From the NCBI RefSeq assembly GCF_026212465.1, contig NC_080056.1, positions 6,160,017 to 6,224,016 of the forward strand: a stretch of DNA of 64,000 nucleotides. Direction: 5' to 3'. A model generated the notes under the pieces. The model worked only from the letters and a program-made list of their open reading frames with translations. It had not been told where the DNA came from and did not search any database. This DNA comes from Amaranthus tricolor (lineage: Eukaryota; Streptophyta; Magnoliopsida; Caryophyllales; Amaranthaceae). Shown here piece by piece: positions 15,001-26,558 of this stretch. Position 1 is the first letter of the stretch. Each line of letters opens with the position of its first letter. Made by a program: the position numbers and the translations under genes.

Positions 15001-17874
15001 CCAAATGATAATCAGTTTTGTTAATTGCTACAAAAAAAAAGTTTTAATAAAAATAAAAAAAATTGTTAAAAATTAAAAGTTAAAATAAAAAAATAAACTT
15101 ACTTGATTTATTTTTAATATTTTTTTTGTTTTTCAAATTTTTATGTTTTAACTTTGTACATACTTTTTTATTTTTTTATGCAAAATGACTTGTTGTATAC
15201 CTAAGAGATTACCTTGATGCATTCTTAACAAGCACCTCCAATAATTGAGATTATTCATGTTTAATCTAAAGTTGGAATTATTGTGGAAAAATCAATAAAA
15301 AGTGGGATTATTCTATAATATGCGGCTAATATGTAAGAAAAAATACAATTATGTAGGATTTTGTTTGAAACATCTATCACGTATTTTCATATTATTAAAT
15401 TTTTATAATTTGTAATTAAACATAGTTTAAGATATAAATATTCTAAATAATGCATTAAATTGCGTAATAAACTGAAATGTAGAAGTGTATAATAAAAGGA
15501 AAAAGTATATTTCAAATGACTTATCATGTATTACCAACCTCATACTAGTTTGGTAAATATGTGTAAATACATAAAATTGACAAATAAATAGACCGAGTAT
15601 GGCGACATATATGATAATCATACTAGTTGTGGCTAATATTGTCATGTTTAGATCTAATCAAAGACAAACATTTTTGGGCAACACATTTAAATCCCAAATT
15701 TATACTTTCACTATTCAAATTAAATGTGTTAAGAGTATTTGATTTGATAATAATTTTTGAAAAGAGGAAGAGAATGCGCACGACCACATAAAAGAAGTAA
15801 TAAGAGAAAAAAGTAAGAAAATTAGTGAAAATGATAATTGTGTAAATAGTTGAATTTTACGAGGAAATAAATAAAGGGGAATTATTAGTCCTCAAATAGG
15901 GAAATGAGACATTAGATGAGGATATGTCAAAAAAAATATTTCTTTTAGGTAAGAATAAGGAATGGAATAGGCAGGTGAAAATCGAACCCAAAATTTAAAT
16001 TATACTTCCTACTATCTGAGCTATTAGTCCCATTTGAGTTTTGATATTGTTTATCAATCACTCTTAAAACTTGTATTTTATTTTTACTCCGTAAGTTTTA
16101 ACATCGTCAAAGATCATTATTAATATCAACACTTTACAATTTTTAATAATTCACAATTAAAGATATTAATGACATAAATATTACATTGATAAATATACCC
16201 GGTCAATTGAGACTATTAGAGTGAATACGATGGAGTAACACTTAAATCAACTTTGATATAAATAAAAAAAATATATGCAAATTAACATATTTAATCGTTC
16301 ACAAAATCCCAATGAAAAGAAAAACACACACAAAATCAAACATAGATGAACCAAACTTAATTGTTAACTCTAGTCAAGTTCAGTTTTGATTTACGTGCAT
16401 CATTTGAATAGAATTCATGAGATTATTTAAGAAAAATTAAAGATCAACAACTACCAAATTCTGCAAATTATGTCCATTTTCCTTTCTCTTATTTCTTCCC
16501 ACCAATCCACCCACTTTTCTAAATTTAAAGAGATTCAAGGGCTATTTTAACTTTTAAAGCAACGTTTAATTAAAATCCAAAAAATTATTCATAGTAGATA
16601 ATTTCATTGATTTTTAACCTACTTTTTTCTATTAGAAAATCAAAAATCAACAAATAATTTTTTTCAAACATCTCCTTAATAGGGACTGAATTAGATGTCT
16701 CACTTATCCGCTAATATTTTCAGTTAGACAAATCAGTTAACAGTTTCAACCAACAGCTCTAGGTAACTGTATTTGCCAAATAGGCTTCTAAACCACCACA
16801 ATTTTTTTTAACTTTTTAATTATTTTATTTTTACCATCACAATTGATTTTGTTAGACACATGATAAGTTGAGAAAATGAAACCAAAAAAACATGCTTCAA
16901 AGAAATAAGACCGATTCTCACCACCACAAATTTTTAACATGAGAAGATTACACCGTAAGACATTTCCTATACATAAGTTGCGCAGTCCAATTGAAACAAT
17001 TATAAGCATAAATATGAGCACAAAAACTTGGACGAGATGGTCTCATTATGAGACCGTCAATTGGAGCCGGCCTAATTCGCGTATGTAACAACATTTTAAT
17101 TTTCTGGGTATTTATCAATTTTGACTTTAAAGGTATCAATTTTGAAATTAATATCTTTAAGGTCAAAATTGATACATTTAAGATCAAAATTGAAAAATGT
17201 CCAGAAAATGAAAAAAATGTCTATGTTGTTACACGCGTGAATTGGGCCGACTCAAATTGACGGTCTCATAATAAGGTCATCTCGTCCAAGATCAGCTGAT
17301 ATGTGAGTTCTTTTTTATTTGAGATTGTCTCACCAAAAAACGGTCATAGGTCAACTCTTAAAGGTAAAAAAAACATAATTAAAAAAAAATTAAGTAGACT
17401 ACTCACCGTAGTACCAACAGGGCAGTTACCATAGGCATTAGACTTGCAAGCCCACAAACTAGTACCTTGACCATCAAGTAAACCGCCAGTAATGGTAACA
17501 CCCACTACCGATTCAAAAGATATCCAATGTGTTACATTTCCCAAAGCCATGTATTCTGTTGGAGCAAGTAAGGTACCCTCTATTCTAAGGGTAATACCCA
17601 TATTATTAAATATAGTCTCACAATTACGACCCGAAAATTTAAGGGCACTTCCTATAAAGTATGTCCCTTTAGGCACGTATATTGTTGGCGCTTCCGTTGT
17701 GTTAGCTCCTACTTCACATGCCGCCTTCCATGCATCGGAAAATGCGTTTGATGAGTCGTTTTCCGAGTCTGGATCGGCCCCAAAATCAATAACATTGTAT
17801 TTTTCGCCATGGGTTAGGGTAGGCGGAAGGAAAGTGAAAAATATTAGTAACTTTATTAGTAAGGTTATTTCCAT
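12029..17874 (-). CDS. Polygalacturonase A (GH28, secreted)
   Basis: Complete four-exon gene: 17874-17407, 14834-14545, 13189-12961, 12259-12029. Introns are GT-AG, phases fit, total 1218 bp and 405 aa, typical for plant exopolygalacturonase-like GH28 enzymes, which hydrolyse the alpha-1,4 bonds of homogalacturonan in the cell wall. A hydrophobic N-terminal signal peptide (about 1-22) points to secretion. All four GH28 signatures are present: SPNTDGIH at 202-209 with a catalytic Asp, GDDCISIG at 226-233 with the paired Asp, CGPGHGISIGSLG at 246-258 with the catalytic His, and RIKSW at 284-288 for substrate binding. Exons 2 and 3 have the same lengths (290 and 229 bp) as in polygalacturonase B. 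The overall type resembles the pollen/exo clade, but expression cannot be read here. Introns hold several MITEs. Confidence 0.93.
12305..12480. repeat. MITE copy in PG-A intron 3
   Basis: Matches 13583-13767 in segments such as 'gggtcat', 'ggttttgtgcccatatt' and 'cgggtaaatatcggatca'. Non-coding. End sequences resemble gaggtgtt/gaacacc in the better-preserved copy. Confidence 0.5.
13583..13767. repeat. MITE copy in PG-A intron 2
   Basis: Begins GAGGTGTTTATTC and ends TTTTGAACACC, giving short inverted ends. The interior aligns with 12305-12480. Its right end abuts the hAT element at 13775. Confidence 0.5.
13775..14441. mobile_element. Non-autonomous hAT element in PG-A intron 2
   Basis: Terminal inverted repeats TAGGGATGGGCATGGGTC and, at the other end, TAGGGATGGGCATAGGTC. 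Flanks CCACTAGT (13767-13774) and CTACTAGT (14442-14449) agree at 7 of 8 bases, the target length of hAT elements. Subterminal regions on both sides are filled with GGGTCTG/GGACC-type repeats. The 667-bp body has no transposase. The TIR matches that of the large hAT at 46577 in 12 of the first 15 bases. Confidence 0.8.
14905..15325. repeat. Foldback element, 'ctagaataatc' family
   Basis: The left arm (ctagaataattcaattttt, gattaacaagaataattcc) and the right arm (aaagttggaattattgtgg, gggattattctataat) are inverted relatives. The AT-rich centre includes an inverted pair around 'ttgctacaaaa' and 'atgacttgttgtat'. Non-coding. Relatives lie at 24795-25030, 40855-41275 and 56942-57660. In PG-A intron 1. 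Confidence 0.6.
17027..17290. repeat. MITE with ~68-bp inverted repeats in PG-A intron 1
   Basis: The left end CTTGGACGAGATGGTCTCAT is mirrored by the right end ATGAGACC-type sequence finishing CTCGTCCAAG. Complementarity continues inward through 'gaccgtcaattgg' and 'cgcgtatgtaacaac'. The centre contains short tandem repeats of 'tatcaattttgac'. Target duplications are not evident. Confidence 0.7.
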
Positions 17875-17927
17875 GGTTAAGAAGTTAATTAATTAAAAAA
17901 GAAATGAAGAGGTTACTAGCTAAAAGG

Positions 17928-17935
17928 TTTTTATA
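17928..17935 (-). promoter_or_regulatory. TATA box of polygalacturonase A
   Basis: TATAAAAA on the minus strand lies about 55 bp before the ATG at 17874, a normal spacing for a short 5' leader. Confidence 0.65.
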
Positions 17936-18081
17936 GGAGCGGTTTTAAGTTGGAAAGTCATTAGTTGTATCACTATTCACTAATTAATTGGTAGACTATC
18001 AAATCAACTAAAATTTAAGTGGTACAAGAATTAGATTTTGTCTTATTTAAAATATACTAATAGAAAAATTCTTTATTTAAA

Positions 18082-18246
18082 TCATCTTATTGTGAGACGG
18101 CTTAATATAGTCTGAGTTAATATTTTTATATTTAAAAAAAAACTGAAAAAGAAACAATTTTTAATTAACTTAATTAATTAAAAAAACATTAAATAAGCTG
18201 TTTGTATAGACTTATCTCATGATGAGACGATCTCATACAAGATGCG
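18082..18246. repeat. MITE, 'agacggtctcat' family
   Basis: The ends 'catcttattgtgagacgg' and 'catgatgagacgatctcat' form inverted repeats of the same family as 24130-24378. Non-coding, in the PG-A upstream region. Confidence 0.5.
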
Positions 18247-18351
18247 TTGAAATTAATATTTTTTCTTGATAAAGTCTTGAGGTTGAATTTCATCTAGCCA
18301 TGTACTTTTCTTATTTACCCAATCATCCATAAGAAAACTCAATAATTAGTG

Positions 18352-18546
18352 TTGTATGAGACCGCAGAGCCTATGTAATTAACTCATTTTCTAATTGATC
18401 ATTTTAAGGTTATAAGTGATTACTTTAAAAGTATAAAAAATGATCACTTTCAAATTGTAAGTAATCAATATAAGTTATAAATGATTATTAATGAGTGAAA
18501 ATTGGGCCAGCCCAATAAAGATAGTCTCACCGTGAAACCGTCTAAT
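18352..18546. repeat. MITE, 'agacggtctcat' family
   Basis: Starts gttgtatgagaccgc and ends 'agtctcaccgtgaaaccgtc'. Interior has repeated 'ttataagtgatnact' motifs and 'gggccagcccaataaa' near the right end, as in 24130-24378. Confidence 0.6.
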
Positions 18547-18997
18547 TTGAAAATTTGTAAACTTAAGTACAAAATAATATCGATAAATTATAAAACATTG
18601 ATATAAGTATAATATAATAATAAAAAAAAATTATTGTACATCTTTAATTAAACTGATAAAATATTGATAAAAGTACAAAACAATAACAAAAGTCGAACTC
18701 GTATAAATTTAAGTACAAATTTTTGTATAAAAAATGAAAGTGCAAGATAATATTCCTTTCAAAAAATAAAAACAAAGTGCAAGATATTATTGGGAGTTTG
18801 AAAGGAATGAAGTATTTAAGTTTGGAAAGAAAGCCAGGAAGCTGTGAGGTTTTATTTGGTTTCTAATTGAAGCTTAAATGTACATTAGTGAACAGTTATC
18901 ATGCTAATGAGTAATGGTCTTTGATGAGGATTAAAATAGACCTTATTTATTATTATATCTCTTTAATTCATCAACTTTTTTTCCCTTTTAGTTTGTG

Positions 18998-19085
<88 letters not shown>
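18998..19085. repeat. Long (TA)n microsatellite
   Basis: About 80 bp of almost pure TA. The overlapping open frame that reads Tyr-Ile repeats is an artefact of this tract. Confidence 0.95.
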
Positions 19086-20114
19086 AATTTTCTTACAATC
19101 ATGTTACTAAATAAAGTGGTAAAGGAATAATTCCAATTTATAAGGAAATTCTTGTAATATAAACTAAAACTCTAGAAACTTGAGAATTGTACCTAGGATA
19201 GAATCATATAGAAAAATAGTTATTTTTGCTATTATTTTTAAAATCAATGATACATGCAAATTGTGAAACTAAATTAGATTTCAGATAAATCTAAATTTTA
19301 ATTATCAAGTAAAAGGTTTAAGAGCAAACTATATGATATTCTTCTTCAATAGAGTTGAAGAGTATATTATGTTTCAACTCAATTTGGTATTTGGCAATGT
19401 AGTTTATTGGGCAATTTTAACTTACTTCGATAATAATAGAGAGTTCAGTGGTTAAACCAGCCAATACTTATGTTTTGTAAACTAGCTTGTTGAAACAACT
19501 ATTTGATATTAATAACAAGTTTTTAAACATATTGCTTATAACAACAGATTTAAAATCAGCTGATCAAACCAGTAAATATATACAGTTCCTATCCTTCACA
19601 ATCAACTAATATCAATGGCATCAAAGAAATTTTATCTCCATAAGCAAGTATTTTGGATGAAGACTTGGTCTTAAAACTAAAATATGAACAAGAGTTAAAC
19701 GATTTTAATGGTGGGATTGTAGTTGTTGTAGTAGCGGTGGAGAGAAGTGATTTTGGTTTTTTTTTTTTTTTTTTTATCAATATTATCACCTTTGATCATC
19801 GCCTTTTACTTAAAAAAAATTAATTTAATTATCACATATTATTTTTGACATTTCATCAAAATGTCACTATTTTTAGAGTATTATCTTAATATTTCAATCT
19901 TAAATAATCGGTTTAAAGTTATAACTCATTACATTAAAAAGTATAACTATATATTGGGTAAGTCCAATAAAATAATCGTCCCATCGTGAAATACGTGAAA
20001 TTCGTGTAAATACAGTTCCTATCCTACATAAATATATTTTATCTTTAATATGTACTTCAAGATTTAAATTTAAATTTCTCTCTCCTTAAGTGAAAAAACT
20101 TAAAGTGGACAAAC
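19086..20114. other. Intergenic, AT-rich
   Basis: No gene or well-formed mobile element was recognised. A poly-T run lies near 19756-19776. Confidence 0.4.
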
Positions 20115-20330
20115 AAAAAGAAACGAAGAGAGTAGCATTTTTAATTAAGTAGCTTCCATTTGAGACTAAGGCTATAAATTTCCCTATAGACCCACAAGCT
20201 TCATTCCATACAAGTACGAACGCATTGGTGGAGTCGGTTTTTCTGTCGGGTTTTGCTCCTAGGCTTACCACATTGTATGTTGATATGATGGCAAGTATGA
20301 GTATTGAGGGAGATAACTACTACTAGTGGT
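20115..20330 (-). pseudogene. Polygalacturonase exon-1 relic
   Basis: The minus-strand reading STYNVVSLGAKPDRKTDSTN and then LVWNEACGS...GSYLIKNAT aligns with the N-terminal part of PG-B (TYNVANFGAKPDGKTDSTK, NAWSAACGS, GRFLIRNAIKF). It is closer to PG-B than to PG-A. The signal-peptide region runs into stop codons upstream. After the 'KNAT' segment homology ends, and exons 2-4 are missing. A dead fragment of a third polygalacturonase, 2.2 kb upstream of PG-A. Confidence 0.85.
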
Positions 20331-20806
20331 CATGCTTTACACGATCTTAGATCGTATTAGGGGCGGAACAAAGAGTTTTGAAGTTATATTTACTTTTTGA
20401 TATCTAAAAAATAAGGTCCTTTATCAATCATTAATGGTAAAAAAAAATAGGGTTAGAATTTATAAAAAAATTGAACGTTGGTATGATTTTGAACCCTTAA
20501 CCAATTATTGAATAAAATTACAAAAGGGACATCAACAGCTGAGTTACGCTTGGACAATTAATTATAAAGAATTTGTTAATATATATGAGACTTCTTTTTT
20601 AGGGTTTTTAGACGGTCGGGCACCTTGAATGACCCTAGAAGTTAGAACTGCCCCTAAATAGCATCACAGTCGAGAATTCTGGTTCGCTCTAGTGGATTGT
20701 GGTTGAATGTTTTTTCGTTTAAGATTCAATTCTCAGCAATAGAAATGGCAAAATGAGTAGACAAAAGTGGTGTGTCCTCTCTTATTCCCATTTCCATATC
20801 ACCTTA
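20331..20806. other. Intergenic
   Basis: Nothing recognisable as a gene or element was found here. Confidence 0.3.
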
Positions 20807-21122
20807 ACGACCCATTTGGTATTTGGTACTAAATGGTGACAATAGAAACGAAAAATTAGTATAATTTTGGTCGGAGTATCTCTTGACAAGTCGAATGGTA
20901 ATGCTTATTCTTTGTCAACAATCTCCTCTTCTTCACAACATTCATTCCAATGCATTGCTAATTTAAACATGTGGTTTTAGATGGTAATGAAAAATTGCGA
21001 ATAAAAAAATTTTTTATGATCAAATTTGCATTACCATGGAAATAATATGATACATATTCTTAAAATTTACACTGTAAATCATCTTCATTCTCACCATTTA
21101 GTACCATTAACAAACGAGTCGT
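20807..21122. repeat. MITE with terminal inverted repeats
   Basis: The left end ACGACCCATTTGG plus 'tggtactaaatggtg' is mirrored at the right by 'caccatttagtacca' plus CAAACGAGTCGT. A TA flanks both ends, so a 2-bp target is possible. 316 bp, non-coding. A partial relative is at 7375-7590. Confidence 0.7.
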
Positions 21123-21786
21123 TATATTCATACCCACCATCCACCCTCCACCCATAACGGGTAAAACTTTCATACTCATGACTGCTCACCTTAATATGAT
21201 GCATTCAAACTCACCCTCGCCCAATACGGCCAACCGAGTATAAACCCATCATTGGTATACCACCTTATACTCGCCTCTCATTTATTCCATGTTTGTGTTA
21301 TATGTATTTCATACCATCGATATTCCTTAACTTACTTTTTATGGGATTTAATGTAGATAAAATTAATATCCTTAATTTATGAAATATGATGTAATATAAA
21401 AACTAAGCATAGACAAAAACAAAAGCCTTATTTTCCTTTTTATTTTGTTTTTTCTAAAGCTATAATTCTCTCCAAATTATAATTGTCACCTAAAAGAAAT
21501 AAGTGTAGCTATTCATCACGATTGAATAAATGCAAAAAAATTGATGCAAACATTAATCTCGATTAGATGAACGTACAATCAATTCAACTTTTCACACAAA
21601 TTCAACTGAACATAGAAAAGTTCTCAAATTCATACAAATAGAGCCATGAAATCATGGGCATCAACAATACAAAAAATCTAGCAAAGAAGGCAACAATCAA
21701 TTTATTATCAAACATAAAATCAAAGCAAAAGAAAGTTTTGTAGCCGATGAGACGATCACAAATTAAAAACTTATATTCCCATAACA

Positions 21787-23976
21787 TCATTCCTTTTGAC
21801 AAGTCCCTCCGAGTAAGTTTCCGGCGGTGACGCCTTTGAACAAGGACCAAGATCGATAACAATCCATTCTTCCACAGCATGAACCTTGAAATCCACCACA
21901 ATTTTGCCCCGATTTCTTACAACTCGGGTTCGGATCTGAAATTCAAAAGTTTCATCACAATTTTTTAATCATAGAGACTAAGTATATGAGCACGTGTTGA
22001 ATTATAACCTGTGTATTTCCTATATATTGATCTTAATTACATTGTTTGTTGAATTATAACTTGCGTGTTTTCTATATATCGACTATTTAAATTTTTTGAA
22101 ATTAAGGCTATAAGGGCTATGAAAATTTTACATGGCAATAAAAGTTTACATTTTTAAAGATTAATCAAACAAGTTTAGTTTCATCAAAAAAAAAATATAT
22201 CAAAAAAGTGGTACATGTGTTAGATTTTAGACTTTTAAAATAATAATTTTAAAATATCTCCATAAATAATAAAATAAAAGTGGGGCACAAAACTATAGAA
22301 AATCATAATGCGAAATTCGGTTTGGGTTTAGTCTGGTGAATACTGGATTTGTATTACTTTATCAATGAGAGAAATACCTCTATTTATACATGATTAAAAC
22401 TAAAAATAAGGAAACAAAATATTAACCTAAATTTAAATAATAGGAAACAAAATAACCTTAATATTCTAAATATTAAAAAAGATCTTAACTTCCTAAAACA
22501 TAATATTCTGAAATAATATCTTTATTTTATTTTACTTCCTATTTTCCTACAAAAACTAGGTATGTTAGAGTAAGAAACTTAATTTAATACTCCCTCCACA
22601 CCAATATCATTGTCACATTTCCTTATTTGGCAAAACCATATCAATTGTCACATTTCTATTTTTGTCAATCTTTTTTTTTTTACCTAAATATCCTTAGTTC
22701 ACATAAGTAATTACGAATATACCCTCATATACCTTACTTACCCAACTACTCTTCACTACTTACCCTTCACTAATTACCCTTCACTACTTACCCAACTACC
22801 ATCTTTATAATAAACCCTACACCACTCTTAATATCCGTGTCCAAGCAAATGGGACATTTATATTGGTGTGGAGGGAGTATGATTTTTACGGTAAAAAAAG
22901 TTAAACTAAAGGGAGCTTTATCATTGTTTAACATCGTCAAACATAATTATATTCTTGTATGAATAATATTTGATTAGTTTATTATTTTAAAATAGTATAT
23001 CTAATGTTCTTCATATTTAGTATCTAAAAAATTAAATATTTCAAAATATTAATTTTTTTTTACACAAATAATGGATAATGATGTATAAACCTAACTTGGG
23101 GCGATATAAGCGGATTTATAGGTGGTTAATATTTTATTTTAAAAGTTGGTTATCGATAATACTAAGTAAATAATCGTTGAGAATAATATTTATCTTAGTT
23201 AGATAATACCAAGTAAATAATCGTTGAGAATTGATTCTTAATTTAGTTAAAACACGCGCGTATAAAAACCAACATATAAATGGTATTTAAAACATGAAAT
23301 TTAAGGGAGAGAAAAATTGAACTTACATTCAACACAAGTATTTTTGTCTCTAGAGCAATAATATCCTGGACAACAACCACCAAATGCAGTACAATAGTCC
23401 CCCGGAAGATTACAATCTTTGGCAAGTGCTTTTCCTCCCATATTTTGCACTAAAATTATTTCAACACATTTATTGTAAAATGAATTAATGTTAATAATAA
23501 AAGAAAAAATAAAAAAGACATCATTAATAATAATTAACAAAACAGGCACAAAGTTAAAAACCTATAGCTATTGAATACGATAAAAAAACGTACTCCCTCT
23601 GTCTCAATTTAATCGCTCAAAACGTAAATTTGTTGCTTTTTGGGGTCACATTTGGTTTATAGTGGTTTGGAATATTGATTGAATAACAAATTTAAACAGT
23701 TTCCTTTTACATTTTGACAATAGATATATTTTGATATATTATAGATATAGTGATAAAAAGTTTTCCGTTTAAAAAGATTAATGTGGGTTTGATTAGTATA
23801 TAATTTTCCTACCAAAAAACATATCAATTAATTTGACAAAACAAAAAAAAAATTATTTAGCAACTAATTTAAACAAATAAAGTAATAATAAATATACCTA
23901 GAACCAGAACAAAGAGAATTGCTAGAATATTTCTCTTGGTCATAGACTTGTAAGAAACAAAGTTTCCCTCCATCAT
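21787..23976 (-). CDS. Secreted double-knottin cysteine-rich peptide
   Basis: Three-exon gene: 23976-23898, 23449-23327, 21935-21787. GT-AG introns, phases fit, 351 bp and 116 aa. There are two adjacent ATGs (23976 and 23973). Residues about 16-27 form the hydrophobic core of a signal peptide. The mature part holds two six-cysteine modules. Module 1 is in exon 2 (Cys 39, 46, 52, 53, 58, 65; spacing C-X6-C-X5-CC-X4-C-X6-C). Module 2 is in exon 3 (Cys 73, 80, 87, 88, 93, 113). The C..C..CC..C..C order is that of inhibitor-cystine-knot (knottin) folds, which in plants include antimicrobial peptides and hydrolase inhibitors. I do not recognise a specific family, so defence is inference. Two broken copies lie downstream on the other strand. 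Intron 2 contains a Stowaway MITE. Confidence 0.85.
22590..22877. repeat. Stowaway MITE in knottin intron 2
   Basis: Terminal inverted repeats CTCCCTCCACACCAATAT and ATATTGGTGTGGAGGGAG are perfect. TA target duplications flank them (22588-22589, 22878-22879). The interior repeats 'ttcactacttacccaacta'. This is the classical Tc1/mariner Stowaway structure, 288 bp. Confidence 0.93.
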
Positions 23977-24047
23977 AAATTGAGAAGATGATGATCAAAA
24001 CAATAATAATTAATTGAGGTATGTTTAATTTTTGGGTTGCCATGCAC

Positions 24048-24055
24048 TATTTATA
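24048..24055 (-). promoter_or_regulatory. TATA box of the knottin gene
   Basis: TATAAATA on the minus strand lies about 72 bp before the first ATG. Confidence 0.65.
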
Positions 24056-24129
24056 ATAGGAGTAGTACTACTAGTTTGGGCTTGTTTCCCAATTCCCATC
24101 ATTGTCATCCACCATAATTCAATACAACT

Positions 24130-24378
24130 CGTATCGTATGAGACCGTCTCATTATGAGACTGGTTTATATAATAGTTCATTTTTCCAAAGGATTACTTTA
24201 AGTTTAAGATCATAAAAAATCATTTTAAGGTCATAAGTGATCACTATAAGACTATAAAAGGTAATTATATTAAAATTATAAATGATCACTTTAATGTTAT
24301 AAGTGATTATTTTAAGGCAAAAAACATATATTGGATCAGCCCAATAAAAATAGTCTCATCATGAGACCGTCTTATTTA
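24130..24378. repeat. MITE, 'agacggtctcat' family
   Basis: Left end 'cgtatgagaccgtctcatta' and right end 'catcatgagaccgtcttatt' are inverted relatives. The interior is made of repeated 'ataagtgatcacttta' units, and 'atcagcccaataaaa' lies near the right arm. It sits in the knottin upstream region. Confidence 0.7.
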
Positions 24379-24414
24379 AGAATTAGTAAATTCAATAATA
24401 CTATGTAGGAATTA

Positions 24415-24548
24415 GAAGTAGTCACTTGCACGTTCATACCCGGTCCGACTGGCCCATCTTAACCCTATAAGTGAATTTTTAGAGTAGTCCCTTGCACGAT
24501 CATAATCCATCCCAAACCTACCTGGCCGAACCCTAAAAGTGGATTGCT
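24415..24548. repeat. Two-copy ~67-bp tandem repeat upstream of the knottin gene
   Basis: Copy 1 starts 'agtagtcacttgcacg' and copy 2 'agtagtcccttgcacg'. Each continues to 'accctataagtg' or 'accctaaaagtg'. The copies are diverged. Confidence 0.6.
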
Positions 24549-24794
24549 CCATCAAAGAAATTGACATGGGGATTATGCAAATCATACTTTACTAACGTTA
24601 ATGTCTTATGATATATTTATAATAGAAGATAATCAATAATGTGGGATTTGATTGATACTCCATAACTATTAATCATAGTATTCTTAAAATATTTAATAAT
24701 ATAATATATGTTTCACTAGTTTGATATCAAGGATCAATCAAAGTAATATTGTCAAAATTCAAAAATATTAAAATCTAAAATTAAAAAAAAAAAA

Positions 24795-25030
24795 AAAAAA
24801 AAACTTACTTGAATTTTTTTTCTAATTTTTAAATTTTTTATTATTTAATTTTGTATTTACATTTTTATTTTTTTATGCAAAATGACTTGTTGTATAGGTA
24901 AGAGGTTATCTTGGTGCATTATTAGTAAGAACCCCTTATAATTGGGATTATTCATATTTAATCAAAAGTTGAGATTGTAGAAAATCCGTAAACTATTGAA
25001 TTATTCTAATTTGTAGGTAATTTTTCCTAA
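24795..25030. repeat. Half of a 'ctagaataatc' foldback element
   Basis: From the poly-A run (about 24783) rightward, 'atgcaaaatgacttgttgta', 'gggattattcatatttaatc' and 'gaattattctaatttgtagg' follow the right half of 14905-15325. The left arm is missing. Confidence 0.5.
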
Positions 25031-26019
25031 AGTTAATCAACATTTTATTTCTTAATTTTTCATTACTTTTTTCTCTTCCTTCTTAACATTAGAGATGACA
25101 ATTTGATTTTTTAACAAATTAGTTTAAATTAATAAAAATTAATTTAAAGTAGTTGGACTTTATATTGAGTTTATTATATATATTTAAGTATAATACTTAA
25201 AATTAAAAATGCATTAAAAATTATTTTAGTTTAATAAAAATTCTCTTGAACTTCAATTTTACAAATTAATGAAAAATAAATAAAGCCTCAATCTGCCCCA
25301 TACTATCTCCGGCACACTACAGACATTCTCATGATGAGCTTCTAAAAAGCCTAGGGACTTTCCATATTTTATCCCGATTGAATACAGATCTTTTCGATTT
25401 TTTTTTGAGAACATTTTTTCGAATTTAGTCTTGGGATGTATTTAATCTTATTATTGTAATAAAGAATATTTTGTTTTTATTGACATTTAGTTTCAAATAT
25501 CATATAACTTAAACTTCACATAACAAATAATACAAAGTTTAATATTTTCTTCAATTCTTTTTAGCTATCTCCTTTTTTTATTTGGCAGTTCACTTTTATT
25601 GTTTCATTTTCATTTTAATACATATATTTTTACATGGTCCTTTCATTTTCATAATATTAAAGATATCCAATATTGCACATGAGTCTGCTATTTTAGATGG
25701 TCTTCTTATTTTCTTAATATTAAAAATACCCAATATTACACTTGAGTCTACTATTTTAGGTGGTCCCCTCATTTTTTTAATATTTGTCCCCAAATTAAAA
25801 GAGACAGCTAAATTGAATTGGAGAGAGTTATCATTTTGTAACATTCCTCATACTTTGATATCTAAAAACTAGAATATATTGATAAGGAAAGTTAATACCC
25901 TTATACAAATTTTTAGAAGTTATGTTCTTATATTTTTAACATTAGTCAATACTAATCCGTACTTACCATTTTGCCTTATTTAATTTTGACATAAATAATA
26001 AGAATTTTTGTAAAGTAGA
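25031..26019. repeat. Intergenic with a ~64-bp tandem repeat (25634-25790)
   Basis: Between 25634 and 25790 a unit beginning 'tggtccttt/cttct/cccct' and containing 'taatattaaa.ata.ccaata' occurs two full times plus a partial third. A 96-codon frame spans it and repeats the same residues. No start context or known homology supports a gene. The rest is AT-rich intergenic DNA. Confidence 0.55.
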
Positions 26020-26028
26020 TTAAATTTA

Positions 26029-26402
26029 GGCAAAATTATAAGAAACTACTTAATCTATACCCCTTTTTAAAAACTTACCTTATATAAAAGTTTTTGCAAA
26101 AAACTACTTTACATAATACAAATCTTTGTTGTTTAGTAGTGATTGAATAGGGTAATTTTAGCATTATGTGGATGTAGATAGCTTCTGAAACCAAGGAAAG
26201 CGAAAATGAGATGAAGAAAAAGGAAGATTTTAAGAGTCACGTGATGGTCAATGGCCAAAAGTAACAATCAACAAACGAAATCCGTTAAAAGGTAGTCTTT
26301 GGCAAAGATTTATATTATATAAGGTAGCTTTTTGCAAAAACTTTTACATAAGGTAGTTTTTTAAAAAGGGGTATAGATTAGGTAGTTTCTTATAATTTTG
26401 CC
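26029..26402. repeat. Mutator-type MITE with 9-bp target duplication
   Basis: Inverted repeats of about 90 bp begin GGCAAAATTATAAGAAACTA and end with the complement. A perfect 9-bp duplication TTAAATTTA flanks the element (26020-26028 and 26403-26411). A 9-bp target and long TIRs are typical of Mutator-like elements. 374 bp, no coding capacity. Confidence 0.88.
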
Positions 26403-26558
26403 TTAAATTTATGGGGTATTTAGAAATATGATAGAGAATATAATATAGATAATAAAAGTGATGGTTTCATATCTAAAAATAAAATGAGACAAATTCATTA
26501 GAACAGAATAAAATGAAAAATGGAAAAAAATTGCATAGGGGTAGAGGTGTAGTTACTA

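Noticed and set aside
18921..19130. 69-codon frame rich in Tyr-Ile
   Set aside because: It translates the (TA)n microsatellite.
24415..24548. CRISPR-like repeat
   Set aside because: Two diverged adjacent copies without spacers in a plant nuclear context; it is a simple tandem duplication.
25582..25872. 96-codon frame with repeated Ile/Leu-rich segments, possible membrane peptide
   Set aside because: The frame follows a 64-bp tandem repeat; no homologue or leader signal supports it.
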